A DNA stretch of 64,000 nt from Akebia trifoliata (GCA_017979445.1 CM030711.1:38618757-38682756), one strand, 5' to 3'. Shown: positions 12,158-24,213, counted from the first letter of the stretch. The notes: a model not told the origin generated them from the sequence alone. Program-made: numbers and translations.

Positions 12158-12422
12158 TGTTGAATTATACAGTTGTCATGGTTGACTTGTATAGTTGTCA
12201 TAGATTAATTGTTAGGAAAGAAATCAAGGTGTATATTTAGTTAGGAAAATTATTGTGATCCCTTAAATCATGGGATTTGTAATTGTAGGAATATTTTCTG
12301 ATTTGGGTAGATTAGTTTCCTATTTTTCTCTCTAGAATAGTCTATATATTTCTGTGTACTAATTATTCTAATTCAATGGGAAATTATCATTCTCTATCCA
12401 TTTTTTTCGATATTTTATTACA
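12158..12422 (+). repeat. Candidate 3' LTR of the Copia element
   Basis: Directly after the purine tract TTGAGGGGGAG the sequence starts TGTTGAATTATACAG. A plausible end is ...TTATTACA at 12422, giving 265 bp. A TATA-like stretch (tctatatatt) lies near 12341. No second LTR is available for comparison, so the right boundary is inferred from the TG...CA rule. Confidence 0.6.
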
Positions 12423-14567
12423 TGTTATATTTTTATAGATAAATCAAACGAAGTCAAGAAGTCAAGAATAGAAAAACTATCAAAGGCAAAATCAAAGTCA
12501 AAGTATGAAAAAAGAGATCTGATAATCTTGAATTCATAGAATCAAATTTTATTTCACTTTAAATTTGTCACGTCATACCATTTTATCCATAACTTTTGAT
12601 TTACTTATCGAATTAAGGTGAAGTCAATAGAGTTATAAAATTGATTTAGAGGAGAATAAATTCGTATTTCACGAAAAAAAATTAATTTAGACTTTTCATT
12701 GGTAAAAAATGCATGAAAAGTGAGAAACTCCAAATCTGTCAAGTTTTATCATTATGGAAATAACTTTTGACTCAATTACTTTATTTGAGGAGAGAAGATA
12801 TTTTTATTTCATGAATGAAAGTCAATTTAGACTTTTTGAGGGAGAAAACGTGTTGCCAAGGCAATTCTAATTTTTCTATATAAAAAGACCTTAACTTTAT
12901 GTTTTGGTGGCTCTCTCTTCGATTATTCTGTCTTAACTTCTTTCACTTTTCTTTTCATCTTTTAGCATTATGTTTTATTTTTATTTTTGCTGTAATTTTG
13001 GAAGACAGTGAAAATTTTGTTTAAGGATTTTAAGAAGTTCGTAAATAATAAAGATAAATGTTTTGTTTATTTTTGTTATTGTGTATCAATGATCATGCTT
13101 GACTAATCTCTCATTCAAAGGAGATTGATGGAACCAAATTAAACTAATAAGGTTTAATTCTAATATTTTTGTTCTTGCATGTGTGTTTTAAAAGTGTTTA
13201 ATAAATTTATTTTTAACAACCTTGGACCTTAAATATTTTTCAATTATTACTCCTTATCAATCATGCTTGGCGTGATCTGTTACTATTGGGGGAAAATCCA
13301 TTATATTGGATGCTTGGCATGATAGAGGATTATTGAGCAATAAAATATGTTAAAAGAAAGAAATGGTAACCAATTAATTAGATATATTTCAAAAAGGTTT
13401 TTGATAAAAAAATATTCTGAGTCAAGATCCTTAGTTGAATTCTTGATTTGAGTTTATTTGTCAAGAACTTGAATATTAAGATTATATTTAACAAGATTAT
13501 TTTGATGGATTCATTATCCCTACGTTTTCTTAAATTGTAAGTCTTTCTTAATTTTAATTATTTTCAATAAAATTTAGTTTTTTTTCAAAATCATACCATT
13601 TTTTCTTTGATTTTCTAAAATCTGGAATATTAATCCTCCAATCTTTAGTGGAACGGCCCTTCTTGTAGTAGTTCTTCTTTTTTTAATTTTATATTTATTC
13701 TTATCCTTTTTAGAGACATCTTTACACAACGAATATGACATAATCTTCTCTTATAGACTAGTGAAAAATAGTCTAAATCCCTTGAGTTTTTTATTTTTTT
13801 GTTTTGTGTGCAAAATAGTCATTTTTGAACCCCTTGAATAAGATGATGATGTCGGGGGTGATGACGATGATTATGATACTGACAATGATAATGATCATCA
13901 TCATCATCATCTTATCCAAAAAGTTGAAGATGGTTAGTTTTGGAAAGAAAAATAAAGGGTTTTAGATCACTTTTTACCAGTCGATAAGAGAAGACCAAAG
14001 ACAATGGGCATGTGAAGAGTTTGAAAATATGAGCTATCTCATCCAGAAGAAGTGTACTTTCTCTAGGAACGGTTAATACAATTTTTTTTAATCGATTTTC
14101 TATTAATAGAAAATTGTTCCGATGAAGATTCTATACAGTCGAGACCAACGAAAAATCTCCAAAATACTGGGGAAAATCTCTCTAGTGAAATCACACAACC
14201 CAAAAATCAAACAAACAGTAGTAATCACCTTCTACTACACGAAAAAAGCCACAAAACTTACCCACAACACCACCAAACAACTAAGATCCTTCTGCAACTT
14301 GATCACATGAGGGCATATACACACCCACAATCAAAAAACAATCCTCTACATAGAGGATTTAAACACCAACGAACTCGTAAGCTTCAATCAGATAAAGAAG
14401 AAATCTGATTTTCCAAAATCAAGAGAAAGCACAAAAGAAAAGATTAAAAAATAGAGTAAAACTCAAACCCTTATTTCACAATGTGTTATGATACCATGTA
14501 GAATAAGAGTTTGAGGAGAGGAGAAGAGTGGAGAGGAGTCAAAGTGACTCCAACCCTAACAATCAGC

Positions 14568-14570
<3 letters not shown>
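12423..14570. other. AT-rich intergenic stretch, probable decayed retroelement DNA
   Basis: I see no coding sequence. Two diverged, adjacent copies of one segment lie at about 12590-12690 and 12765-12845; both run from 'taacttttga' to 'aatttagacttttt'. A GATGAT-rich patch with its complement (about 13840-13910) can fold back. The phrase 'ttagtggaacggcccttct' near 13648-13667 resembles the conserved non-coding end of some plant LTR elements, but I cannot assign it. Confidence 0.4.

Positions 14571-14614
<44 letters not shown>
14571..14614. repeat. (TA)22 microsatellite
   Basis: Forty-four bases of perfect TA repeat abut the left end of the first fold-back element. Similar TA runs separate all four elements at 14993-15022, 15401-15413, about 15555-15569 and 15926-15949. 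Confidence 0.95.
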
Positions 14615-14618
<4 letters not shown>

Positions 14619-14990
14619 CCCTATCCGTGGCCAACAGTTTGGCAAACATTTTGGCAAACACTTTTTCAAAACATGGGTTAGAGGTCTTGGAATGGGCTGA
14701 TTTTTGGTGAGGATGATCTCTACGGTGAGGAGATCATTCTCACCAAAAATCAGCTCATTCCAAAACTTCTAGCCCCATTTTACAAGTTGAAAAATCGTGA
14801 ACCGTCCATTTTTTGTAAACCATTTTTGATGAGGTTAGAAGTTTTGGAATGGGCTGATTTTTGGTGATGATGATCTCCTCACCATAGAGATCATCCTCAC
14901 CAAAATCAGCCCATTCCAAGACCTCTAACCCATGTTTTGAAAAATGTGTTTGCCAAAATGTTTGCCAAACTGTTGGCCATTGATCGCTAC

Positions 14991-14992
<2 letters not shown>
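14615..14992. mobile_element. Fold-back element 1
   Basis: The unit starts GGGTCCCTATCCGTGGCCAA and ends with the near-complement TTGGCCATTGATCGCTACCC. The left arm (ggccaacagtttggcaaac) pairs with the right arm (gtttgccaaactgttggcc). Inside each arm is a smaller hairpin built on TTGGAATGGGCTGATTTTTG and its complement, around 'gaggatgatctc'. It is non-coding, and TA repeats on both sides suggest insertion at TA. I know no named family with this structure; a Mariner/Stowaway-like or fold-back MITE is possible. Confidence 0.75.
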
Positions 14993-15022
<30 letters not shown>

Positions 15023-15024
<2 letters not shown>

Positions 15025-15400
15025 GTCCCTTTCAGCAACAAACATTATAACAAACATTTTGGCAAAACATTTTTCAAAACATGGGTTAGAGGTTTTGGAA
15101 TGGGCTGATTTTTGGTGAGGATGATCTCTACGGTGAGGAGATCATCCTCACCAAAAATCAGCCCATTCCAAAACTTCTAGCCCCATGTTTACGAGTTGAA
15201 AAATCGTGGACCGTCCATTTTTTGTAAAACATTTTTGATGGGTTAGAAGTTTTGGAATGGGCTGATTTTTGGAGATGATGATCTCCTCACCGTAGAGATC
15301 ATCCTCACCAAAAATCAGCTCATTCCAAAACCTCTAACCCATATTTTGAAAAATGTTTTGCCAAAATGTTTGTCAAAATGTTTGTTGCTGAACATTTCCC
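15023..15400. mobile_element. Fold-back element 2
   Basis: It starts GGGTCCCTTTCAGCAACAAA and ends with TTTGTTGCTGAACATTTCCC, so the outer arms pair (cagcaacaaacatt with tgtttgttgctg). The interior is almost the same as element 1, including the hairpin on GGAATGGGCTGATTTTTG and the conserved middle 'cgtggaccgtccattttttg'. Only the outermost 20-40 bases differ in kind. That pattern suggests exchange or evolution of ends around a shared core. Confidence 0.75.
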
Positions 15401-15413
15401 TATATATATATAT

Positions 15414-15554
15414 GGGTCATGATCTCTAGACACATAAAACTACAACATTTTTGTCTTATATGGGCAAAAAGCTACAAAAATCAGCTCATTCCGAACCTTT
15501 TTGCCCATACAAGATAAAACACAGTGTAGCTTTATGTGTATAGGGATCCTAATC
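15414..15554. mobile_element. Fold-back element 3, short
   Basis: About 141 bp. GGGTCATGATCTCTAGACAC and the complement of its right end (gtgtatagggatcctaatc) form the arms, followed by inner arms 'tatgggcaaaaagc' and 'ttttgcccata'. It keeps the core words 'aaaatcagctcattcc' but lacks the rest of the shared interior. It looks like a deleted relative of its neighbours. Confidence 0.65.
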
Positions 15555-15569
15555 ATATATATATATATA

Positions 15570-15925
15570 GGGAGCGGTTCGGCAGCCCTAAAGTTTGCCA
15601 AACATTGTGCCAAACATTTTCAAAACATGGGTTAGAAATTTCAAAATGAGCTGATTTTTGGTGAGGATGATCTCTTCGAAAATCAGCTCATTTTGAAATT
15701 TCTAACCCTAGTTTACAAATTGAAGAATCGTGGACCGTCCAATTTTTGTAAATCACTTTTGATGGGGTTAGAAGTTTTGGAATAGGCTGATTTTTGGTGA
15801 GGATGATCTCCTCATCATAGAGATGATCCTCACAAAAAATCAGCTCATTCCAAAGCTTCTAACCCATGTTTTGAAAAATGTTTGGCACAATATTTGGCAA
15901 ATTTTAAGGCTGCCAAACCGCTCCC
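15570..15925. mobile_element. Fold-back element 4
   Basis: The ends are excellent complements: GGGAGCGGTTCGGCAGCC on the left and GGCTGCCAAACCGCTCCC on the right. The interior again carries the ATGAGCTGATTTTTGGTGAG hairpin and the 'cgtggaccgtccaatttttg' middle of elements 1 and 2. TA repeats flank it. It is non-coding and could transcribe to a long hairpin RNA. Confidence 0.75.
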
Positions 15926-16668
15926 ATATATATATATATATATATATTAAGTCTAACACAAATGAAAATTTCACATATACCCCTACTACTAATAATTAAT
16001 TACTCCTAACAATATACAGTAATTAAAAATAAAAGGGGGCTAGGTTTCGGAGACTAGTGAGAAAACACATGATCTCATGCAACTGTGCAAACAAGAAATC
16101 CAACGACAGAGATTTATACATATCTAGATAACAAAAATCTCAACGGTTGAATTTTCTTTAAGCTCCATTGTAGGCCTGGTCATTAGTTTTCAAACAGTAT
16201 CTGTGAGAGGGAAATTTTTGGGATATATTGATTCCTCATATCCCCCCATCATCAATCAAATATTTGTATGAGAGGAAGCAACCACTCTTATGCACTAACC
16301 ATTTCACTTGCATTACCATGGAGTGGTGTTTCTTGATGAGAATGCATAAGATATTGTTTGAATGTAGAAGTTTTGCATGAATTACTCGTTTCCAATCCAC
16401 TCATCCGAAAGAGAGTTGCTTGTATCCCCATTCAGAGACACCCTTACAAATAGCAACAAGGCGTAGGCCTCATATCATTATATAACAGACCAACTATTTA
16501 CTATGGAAACCTAAGACAAATAAACTGGAAAATTGTATTAAATTCAATCAAAACAAGAAGTTTTAAGAAACTTAAGGAGATCCCTATGACATCTATCGAA
16601 ATATGAACTTCAGAAAAGGTTATTTACAGACATGGATGAAAAGAGATGACTCATACATAGTGTTGTCC

Positions 16669-19600
16669 TCAAGTAAAAGAAACTTCACAGCACAAGAAGT
16701 GGTCCCATATAACTTTCAAAGTGTCTTGAAGCATGCCAGTTATGGGGTTTTGTTCCACCATCCAATCCTGAAAATTACAAGGGAAGGTTACACAGGCGGA
16801 AATTTCATAAATAAATAAATATAATACATGGACAAATGACTCGTTGATCCAGGACATAATAAGCAATCCAATGTAATGGCAATTTGGATTTATCATTCAA
16901 AAGTTTGTTCAAAAATTCGAAAAAAACAAAAAAACAAAAAAACAAAAAATGAAGAATTGATGGTTCTATAATTTTAATATTAAAAGTGTTCTTCAATAAT
17001 TTGAGAGTAATATTATTTTTTTCTTTTGAGATTAATAAGATAGGCCCAAAAATATACAAATTTTACCAATTCTTCATAAAATTTGGCCATATGACATGCA
17101 TATTTCCAGAAATATTGGAAATACTGCTTAAAAGGCCAAATTCTAAATGATAAGGAAAACTATTGCAGGTTCTGACTGATTATATTAGGACAACAAAGTT
17201 TAAGTTCATTGCAGCAACAAGTAGTAGCCTAATGGGGATGGCTCCTAGAGAAAATTCTAGATGTTGTACAATCAAGCTAACCTTGCTGACTGTACCACAT
17301 GTGGCACACATTCAAGGGGTTTGGGCCCCACCTTTGCGAACTAGTTCAAAAATCTAAATTAACCAAATATTCCAATTTTTCTCACAATCCCCCAAAGAAT
17401 GCAATAGGTGGACAGCTACGAGCATTAGTAACAAAATATAGACAGTGTAATCAACTAACAAAACTTACCCTCAACTCCCTGGTAATATCTGTCATCTTCA
17501 AATTAACTTCCCTTGAAACTCCACCAATTGAAGTCCTGAAATCAAATCGATCCGCATGCCTTAACTTCAGCTTCATTGATGAACTTTTGAAAGATTTAGT
17601 TTTGGTGTGCCAAACCCCGACAACATGGTATCTATCACTTGACTCCTTTCCCAGAGGCCACCTTAGCCCCCCCTTCACATCTGGATCTATAACTGCAGAC
17701 TTTACTAAATTTGTCAAATCATTCTTCTCATCATCCTGGGAACAAAATGTATATCAGCATAATCACAAATGTTATGAGTTTGCAAGGAAAGTTTTTATAA
17801 TTAAACCCTTTTTTCTTGGATTTTTAGTTGGAAGCCTCAGGAAAATTTAAACATAAGGGGAAAGAATAGTAAATGCATATTTACCAATTAAAATTTAGGT
17901 AATTTTATTCATAAAATTATAAATATCAAAATATGGTGAATAAAAGAATAAGTTACAGTCAGAGAATTATGAAAATCAAAAGGCATTGTCTTGCATAAAC
18001 CAAAAGTTTTAGCGTTTTTTTATAATTTTCAGGAAAATCCCATGAGATTTTCGAAACTATCATAAATATCCAGAATTAACGGTTCACAAATTTTATGAAA
18101 AACAAATGCTTGAAATACATAGGGGAAGGGGACTCACTGTCAGTGCTGTCAAGGTCCTCTTGGTGAACAGCATAAGCCTCAGATCTAGATCTTTGTCGAG
18201 GCATGATATGTCTACTACCAAGTGACGCACTTGGTTCAGTTCGATCTACAAGATGTAACAGAACATGTTTTAATTTAAGCTGCCAAAAACACAAGCTAGT
18301 ATGTTATTCCTCTAAAATTTGATATAAGAACATGCGTAGATACCAAAAAAGGCAAAGCATAACCCTCAAGTCTAGATCCTTGTTAAGGCATGATGCATCT
18401 ATTACCAAGTGACGCACTTGGTTCAGTTCAATCTACGGGTGTAACAGAAAATACGTTTTAATCTAAGTTGCAAAAAACATGAGCTAGTCTGCCATTCCTG
18501 AAAAAATTTGACATAAGACATTTTGTAGATATTATATGAGGAAAAATCAAAATATAAGTTTAGAATGTTTTCTAATTTTTTTCATGGCATTACATTTCGA
18601 CATGTATCTATAAGAATAGAATCCCAAAATATTTATATTGCCACAGGGACCAAAAATTAACATTACTAGAATATTTTCATTACTAAAATATTTCTTTAGT
18701 TCTTTTGAATCGTTATCACTTCTTTTCCAAACGAAACTTAATTTTCTTTAGATACACCCAAAAAATAAAAATAAAAAGCAAAAGAACATGATCCAAATCA
18801 TCTTCTACCTTTAGACGACAAGACTCAACACCCAACTCATTTTTACTTCAGCTTTCCAATTTTAGGAGATTTTGTTCATTCTGCTCTCATTTCTCGTATG
18901 ATTTTGATTATGTTGCTTAAGGGTTCCTTGCACTGAATAGGCTTTGTTAGAGTTCTTACTTTTATTATGTTCTCATTTCATTGTATGTCCTGCGGGGCAC
19001 ATGGCTTAAGTCCATCACGACTTGACCATTTTATATATAAATAATGAAGGACGAAACCTAGAGTGGGTATCAATCACACTTTCATCTCTGAGACTTTTTT
19101 TCTCATCTTTGTGCGTGTTTTCAGTTTTCTCTTTTCACGATGGCAAATTTGGGGATTTCTAATGGTGTCGGTGCTCAGATCACCTTTGTCAAACTCAATG
19201 GCACAAATTATTTACCATAGTCTCATTCTATTTGACTATTTCTATGCGCCAAGAAGAAATCTAAAATCACATGACAAGCGCTATGAGGACTGGCAAAGTG
19301 ACAATTCCTTGGTGGTGAGGGTGACTTTGGAACGACATGGAACCATCAATTTCCTCTAATGTTACGTACTTGGGTACACTAAGCAGATTTGGGCGGCCAT
19401 TCAGGAGATGTATTCCCATGAAAGAAACGTGTCACTGGTTAGTAACACGAAGAAGCAAGAAGCAACATGTAGTAGCCTGGTCAAGTGCAAAGGAAGAATT
19501 CAGGTATATGGCTAATGGAGTATGTGAAATGTTATGACGAAGGACTCTTCTTCAAGAGCTTGACTTTCCTGTGGAAGGTCCAATGAGGTTGTATTGTGAT

Positions 19601-22600
19601 AACAAAGCAACCATCAGTATTGCTCATAACTCAGTTCAATGTGACAGAACCAAACATATAGAGGTTGATTGACATTTTCTTATAGGGAAAATTGTGTCTA
19701 GAATCATATGCACACCTTTTGTGAAGATAGAAGATCAACTCACAGATATTCTTACCAAACGAGTTAACAATATTCAGCTTTGTAATTATTTAGGCAAGTT
19801 GGACATGGTAAACATTTATGCACGGTAGACATTTATGCACCAACTTGAGGGGGGTGTTGAAAGGATAGAATAGCCTTTTTATTATTCTAATGTTTATGCA
19901 AGTATTGTTTAGGGTATTTTTGTCACTCTAAATAATTATGTTATAAATAAAAATGTTTAAGTCATGAGAACACCTCCCCATGATCTCCGATTTCGCCCAT
20001 TCTTCTTCTCTGCTTCCTTTATCTTCTTCTCTCATCTTCTTTTTCTCATCTTCTTGTCTAGATCTAAATCAATTGAAGATTTTCCACTCTAACAACTGTC
20101 CATTAAGATATCTAAGTAGAAAGTTATGCCTAATTAGAATTAATGGTGCCTAAACCCTGTGAGATTTGATAACTTGGACCTCTTTTCTGGGCATTTGTTC
20201 ATAGTGGCTGTAGATGACCATTGATCTTTGAAGATTCAGATTTTTGACTGCATCAAAAGCGATCCTCCCACAATTGAATTGTCACCCTTTCCTACTCTAA
20301 AAGTGATCCTTTTTTTAAACTTGACCAATCCACTCATGATGCCCTCCCAGACAATGCATCCATAGAGTGTAGAAACTCCCCCGCAATCCCAACAAATGAT
20401 CGTTCATAGTTATAATAAGTTTTAAGATTTGTTATTATAATTTTACAATCATTTTCTGAAATATTACTGCCTTCTCAAAGTTTTGGCCGCTATTATGCAT
20501 CACAGACATATATGATAACAATAGCTATCCAAACATAAAATTAATTCGGGTACATATATTCATATATAAATCAGGGGGAAAAGCATAAAAAACTTACCTT
20601 GTGGAGTTCAAGCTCTCCGCTAGCTTCCATTACACTGCATTTGCATGAAATAGTTGCATCCGGTAGGAATTTATCAAACACCTAAATGAAATAAGAAAAT
20701 GTTTCACAAGAACATAAATAGCTGAGTTATTAACACCAATGAAGCTGGTGATTAGAGGTCGTAAGCCAAAAAAATACCTTCACATGATAATACTCTTTCT
20801 CCTCAGCAAAATCAAGTCCAATTTCAGGGACAACTCCACCTAGAATGGCTTTCATATATGAGTCTGGAATATTTGTATAAAATGATCTCTTCACTTGGCT
20901 CAAAGCAGTTTCAGCAGCTGAACTCGTGCTGGTTGTGTCTAGGCTGATAGAAGGGATCCAACACCACATAAATGCAGGATTATATTAGAAGAATTGATTG
21001 ATAATATATGCTCTATCTAAAATATGAAATTTATTTCATCTCTTATCAGTTCAAGGTTTAGCTTAGATGACTTGATCAACCATTTACAAAGATCAATCCA
21101 TATCCAACGACCTTTATCAGTATGATTATTCTAAACTATACTTAAATCCCAGAAATAAGCTTTCTTTTCACATCTAAAAATTGTAAGCCATCCATATGTG
21201 CAATACCAATAATTACTACTTCCATGTTTGATTCAAGGAAAGGAAAAAATGAAGATGGTGTCAGAAAGAATTCTCCGTTTACAATACCTTTTTATCAGCA
21301 TAATCTTTTAGAATTCTAAAATTACTCGGATCTTTAAGCATATGTATTCTTCTAACAGGAAAACATGGTCAGCCAATATCACTGACTACTTTTTTCGTGT
21401 TTAACTCAAGAAAAGGCACATATAAAAACTCCATCATAAAAGAATAGTCGTTTTCGGAAACCATCATAAAGCGACACGGCAGAAGTTAAAGCAGGAGAGG
21501 AACCAATGGGTGTGACTGTGTAATTGGGACATTTGAAAGTTGTACATTACTACAATGATATTGGGACTTTGATGAACTCTTAACAACATTGTTAACCTTG
21601 AGCTTAGAACCAAGCTGTTTTCCTTATCTTTGATAAATCCGTTATAAGCCAATTGTCAATAGTATAATATGTTTTCAACCCCTCTCTTTAAAATTCAAGT
21701 TGGATATTCTCTCAATAATCACTTGTTCTGATTCTACATATTGATCATTTTGAACTAAAAGAAAACTTTTTGATGGAAAATTCACCTTATGGATAATATC
21801 CTGACTTTCAACAATGACCCCCTATTTTGACTGACAAGAATAGGATATTCTGAAATTGCAGAGGCTTGGTTCGATCAAGCTGCTGAGTATTGGAAACAAG
21901 CTATAGTGCTTACTCCAGGGAATTATATTGAAGAAATGTTTGTTTCATCTAACAGAAAAAATAGAAGCTACTTAAGGTTTTCCTTGAGCTCGTGCTGCTC
22001 CAATTATGACATATAATCAGTATGAATCCTTACTCAAATGCAAAGCAAGGAAATTCAACAGAATGGGCTCCCGCTCAAGATTTTATCAATCAGCTCATAA
22101 CCCACATAAGTACGTTTTAGTTAATTTAAGAGCTTCCATTGCCATACCAACTTTTACTTAGAGCACCCCACAATGTTTGTGGATTCTTTACTTGTTTCTT
22201 ATGAATTGGGGTATTAATGTGGCAATGGGAGCTTTCTTAATGACTGGCACTCATTGCACCTACCCTTCCCCAAAATGCACCCCACTTAATAAAATACACC
22301 TATATCCCTCCCCCATTTCCCCAAAATGCACCCCCTCTCTCCTTCTCTTCTTCGTCGTCACTCCACTAACACCACCACCACCCTCTTTCTCTCTCTCCTT
22401 TTATTCTTCTTCTTCACTGCCACCACCGCACCCCACTATCAGGGTTTTAGGGTTTAAACCAAGGTTTAGGGTTTAGGGAGAAGGCGGTGGTGAAGAAGGA
22501 GAAGAAGAGGTGAAAAAGAGAGGGTGGAGAGTGGCGATGGTGATGGAGAAGAAAAAGATGAATAGGGTGGGGGAAAAGAAGAAGAGGGGAGGGGGGGGGG

Positions 22601-24122
22601 GTGCATTTTGGTAAAGAGGAAGGGGACACATTTATCTTTTTAATTTTTTTTCAAGTGGGGTGCATTTTGGGGAAAAGTGGGTGCAATGAGTGTCAATCTT
22701 CTTAATTTATTAGCGTTCCTTTAATTTTAATCAGGAGTTCTATTTGATAAGTTTAGCAAGTAGGAGAATCACATTAGGAGTTTCTTATTTTGCCTAGATT
22801 TTGAATTAGGAAACCTAGGCTAGAGAGAAGTCTATAAATTGGATGTAATTCTTGTCATTTCACTGATTTGATTCATTTTAGGGTGGAAAATGTTGTGAGA
22901 GTTGTGGATTCCGATCCCCATCATCATCATGTGGATTCGGTCTGCCTCTCCACACCTAATTTTGTATCAAAGGAAGTCCCTATACCCCCCCCCCCCCCCC
23001 CCCTGTTGTGTGCAACTAGTAATCAACTTGTGGTTCCAGTTTCCCAAAACCCTAACCCTTAGCTGTTATTGTATAAATTTATTGCTTTATAATTTTTGGG
23101 GTTCTAGAATCATATATAATAGTCCCTTGATCAAGTAAATAGACTTTTCATTTACTTTCCAAGACATAAAATATCTTCCATGAAATCCAGGTAGGGAGGT
23201 ACTCTATAAATTGGAATGAGAATGTAGCAAAGAGAAATTAGTTCTTACCCATGAAAGAGAATTTTACCAAATCTAGCTACAAGAGAAGGCTTTACTTCCT
23301 CAGACCCTTCATTCCTCACAGATTGAAAAGAAGCAAGTAGGTCTGTCTGTATCTTATCTGCTATTAAAACCCATGGACTCTTCACAGAGCTGCCAATGAT
23401 CCCATTCATCTCTACAAAACCCAAGACAATAATTCTACTCAATAAACTATAAATCAAGACATCTCTTCTCTTTTGGATTGAATGTTCAAATTGAAAGTTA
23501 ATAATAAAAAACTTGAAATCAAGATATCTTGATTGTTCAAATTCTCAATAAACTAGAAATCAAGACATCTCTTCTCTTTTGGATTGAATGTTCAAATTGA
23601 AAGTTAATATTAATAACCTTGAAAATCAAGATATCTTGATTGTTCAAATTCTCAATAAAACAAACAAAAAAGTAACCTTGAAAATCAAGATATCTCTTTT
23701 TAAATGGGTATTCAAGTTCGAAAAAAAATAAAAAAAAACACTTGAAATCAAGATTACTAGATAGTTCAAATTCTCAATAAACTTGAAACCAGCATACCTG
23801 GATGTTGTGGACGATCAGACAATAAAACCATTGGCTTTTCTCCTCTTCTACAGTCAATGGAGTCGCATGACATCGGCATCAGTCGAATCGAACCAAGAAG
23901 CCGATCATCATCATCAGTTGAATCAACTATAAACCATCTAGAAATCGAATTATTAGCGTAAACTATATATCGACCTTGCAAAGAATGTTTATCATTCCTT
24001 CTCTCCAAATTTGATCTCAGATTCGGATTTCTCTGTAAACGAGGACGAAAGAACAAAGGACGAGTAGGTGAAGACACCTCTGTGTCTTTTAAATGCCTCT
24101 TGTGTGGAGCAATGTACGCCAT
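16669..24122 (-). CDS. Plant protein of unknown function, MAYIxPHKRH family, copy A
   Basis: Seven exons on the minus strand: 23798-24122, 23249-23411, 20778-20943, 20598-20681, 18138-18245, 17469-17735 and 16669-16767. All introns are GT-AG, the phases join without a stop, and the product is 403 residues ending CCEVSFT. It begins [13 protein letters not shown] and contains [79 protein letters not shown] and [12 protein letters not shown] remember these as landmarks of a plant-only family, possibly catalogued as DUF7903; its biochemical role is unknown to me. No signal peptide or membrane segment is seen. The start is the first ATG after a TATA box about 95 bases upstream. The introns hold a Copia relic, a MITE and an exon-5 duplicate. 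Confidence 0.88.
18352..18432 (-). pseudogene. Partial duplicate of exon 5 in intron 4, copy A
   Basis: After an acceptor-like cccgtag the reverse strand reads [20 protein letters not shown] then DLRVMLC, parallel to exon 5 ([20 protein letters not shown]). It stops matching before the exon's last nine codons and has no donor in the right place. The same relic exists in copies B and C, so it predates the gene duplications. It would not be expected in the mature transcript. Confidence 0.75.
19140..20094 (+). mobile_element. Internally deleted Copia relic in intron 4, copy A
   Basis: It opens with a gag start ([20 protein letters not shown]) and jumps directly to RNase H ([20 protein letters not shown], then [12 protein letters not shown]). 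It ends at a purine tract and a candidate 3' LTR at 19855-20094 (TGTTGAAAGG to CTCTAACA). Integrase and RT are missing. A stop after MLP-like sequence and several frameshifts show decay. It is inserted in sense opposite to the host gene. No 5' LTR was recognised. The same relic lies in copy C with the same deletion. Confidence 0.8.
22242..22698. mobile_element. MITE with 8-bp target duplication in intron 2, copy A
   Basis: The left end is GACTGGCACTCATTGCACC. The right end is its near-complement GGTGCAATGAGTGTCAATC. TTCTTAAT stands on both sides (22234-22241 and 22699-22706). The terminal repeats extend about 45 bp through a 'ccccaaaatgcaccccactt' word. The interior is CT-rich on one side and GA-rich on the other, with TTTAGGGTTTAGGG at the centre. 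An 8-bp duplication fits a hAT-type non-autonomous element; a Mutator-type one is the alternative. It shows no coding capacity. Confidence 0.75.
22982..23003. repeat. Poly-C tract
   Basis: An unbroken run of about 20 C sits in intron 2 of gene A. The homologous place in copy C (about 45810) has only 'ttccccgcctg'. The run is therefore a recent expansion or an assembly artefact. Confidence 0.8.
23447..23700. repeat. Tandem repeat in intron 1, copy A
   Basis: A unit of about 107-110 bases is repeated about twice with a partial third copy. It contains 'atcaagacatctcttctctt', 'tggattgaatgttcaaattg' and 'aagatatcttgattgttcaa'. Each unit includes the small palindrome AAGATATCTT. Copy C has the same array plus extra units at about 46265-46660. 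Confidence 0.8.
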
Positions 24123-24213
24123 TAACAACAATAAAAATTGCAGAAAAAAACACTGAAATTAAGATTCTTCTCAAGATTTCAGAAACAATGAGATTCAGTT
24201 TCATTTTGAAAGA

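Larger units (their letters stand above)
6545..12422 (+). mobile_element. 5'-truncated Ty1/Copia element with nested solo LTR
   Basis: The element keeps pol from just after the protease active site to the end of RNase H, then a polypurine tract (about 12147-12157) and a candidate 3' LTR. It lacks the 5' LTR, gag and the protease catalytic motif. A 2,298 bp Tat-family solo LTR sits inside the RT coding sequence at 8892-11189 and accounts for the gap between the pol halves. The domain order gag-preintegrase, integrase, RT, RNase H is diagnostic of Copia. Many stops and frameshifts show it is dead. Confidence 0.88.

Noticed and set aside
13840..13910. GATGAT/ATCATC patch as a possible regulatory hairpin
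   Set aside because: It is a simple trinucleotide-rich patch with no conserved partner in the window.
14528..15057. Frames with Ile-Tyr runs on both strands
   Set aside because: They are translations of (TA)n and fold-back arms.
16603..17850. Plus-strand frames of 71-183 codons across the last exons of gene A
   Set aside because: They are antisense shadows of exons 6 and 7 with introns between. The minus strand gives a coherent spliced protein.
22177..22629. Pro/Ser/His-rich frames in intron 2 of A, and the matching ones near 45199-45558
   Set aside because: They are CT/GA-rich interior of the MITE, and frames are not kept between the two copies.
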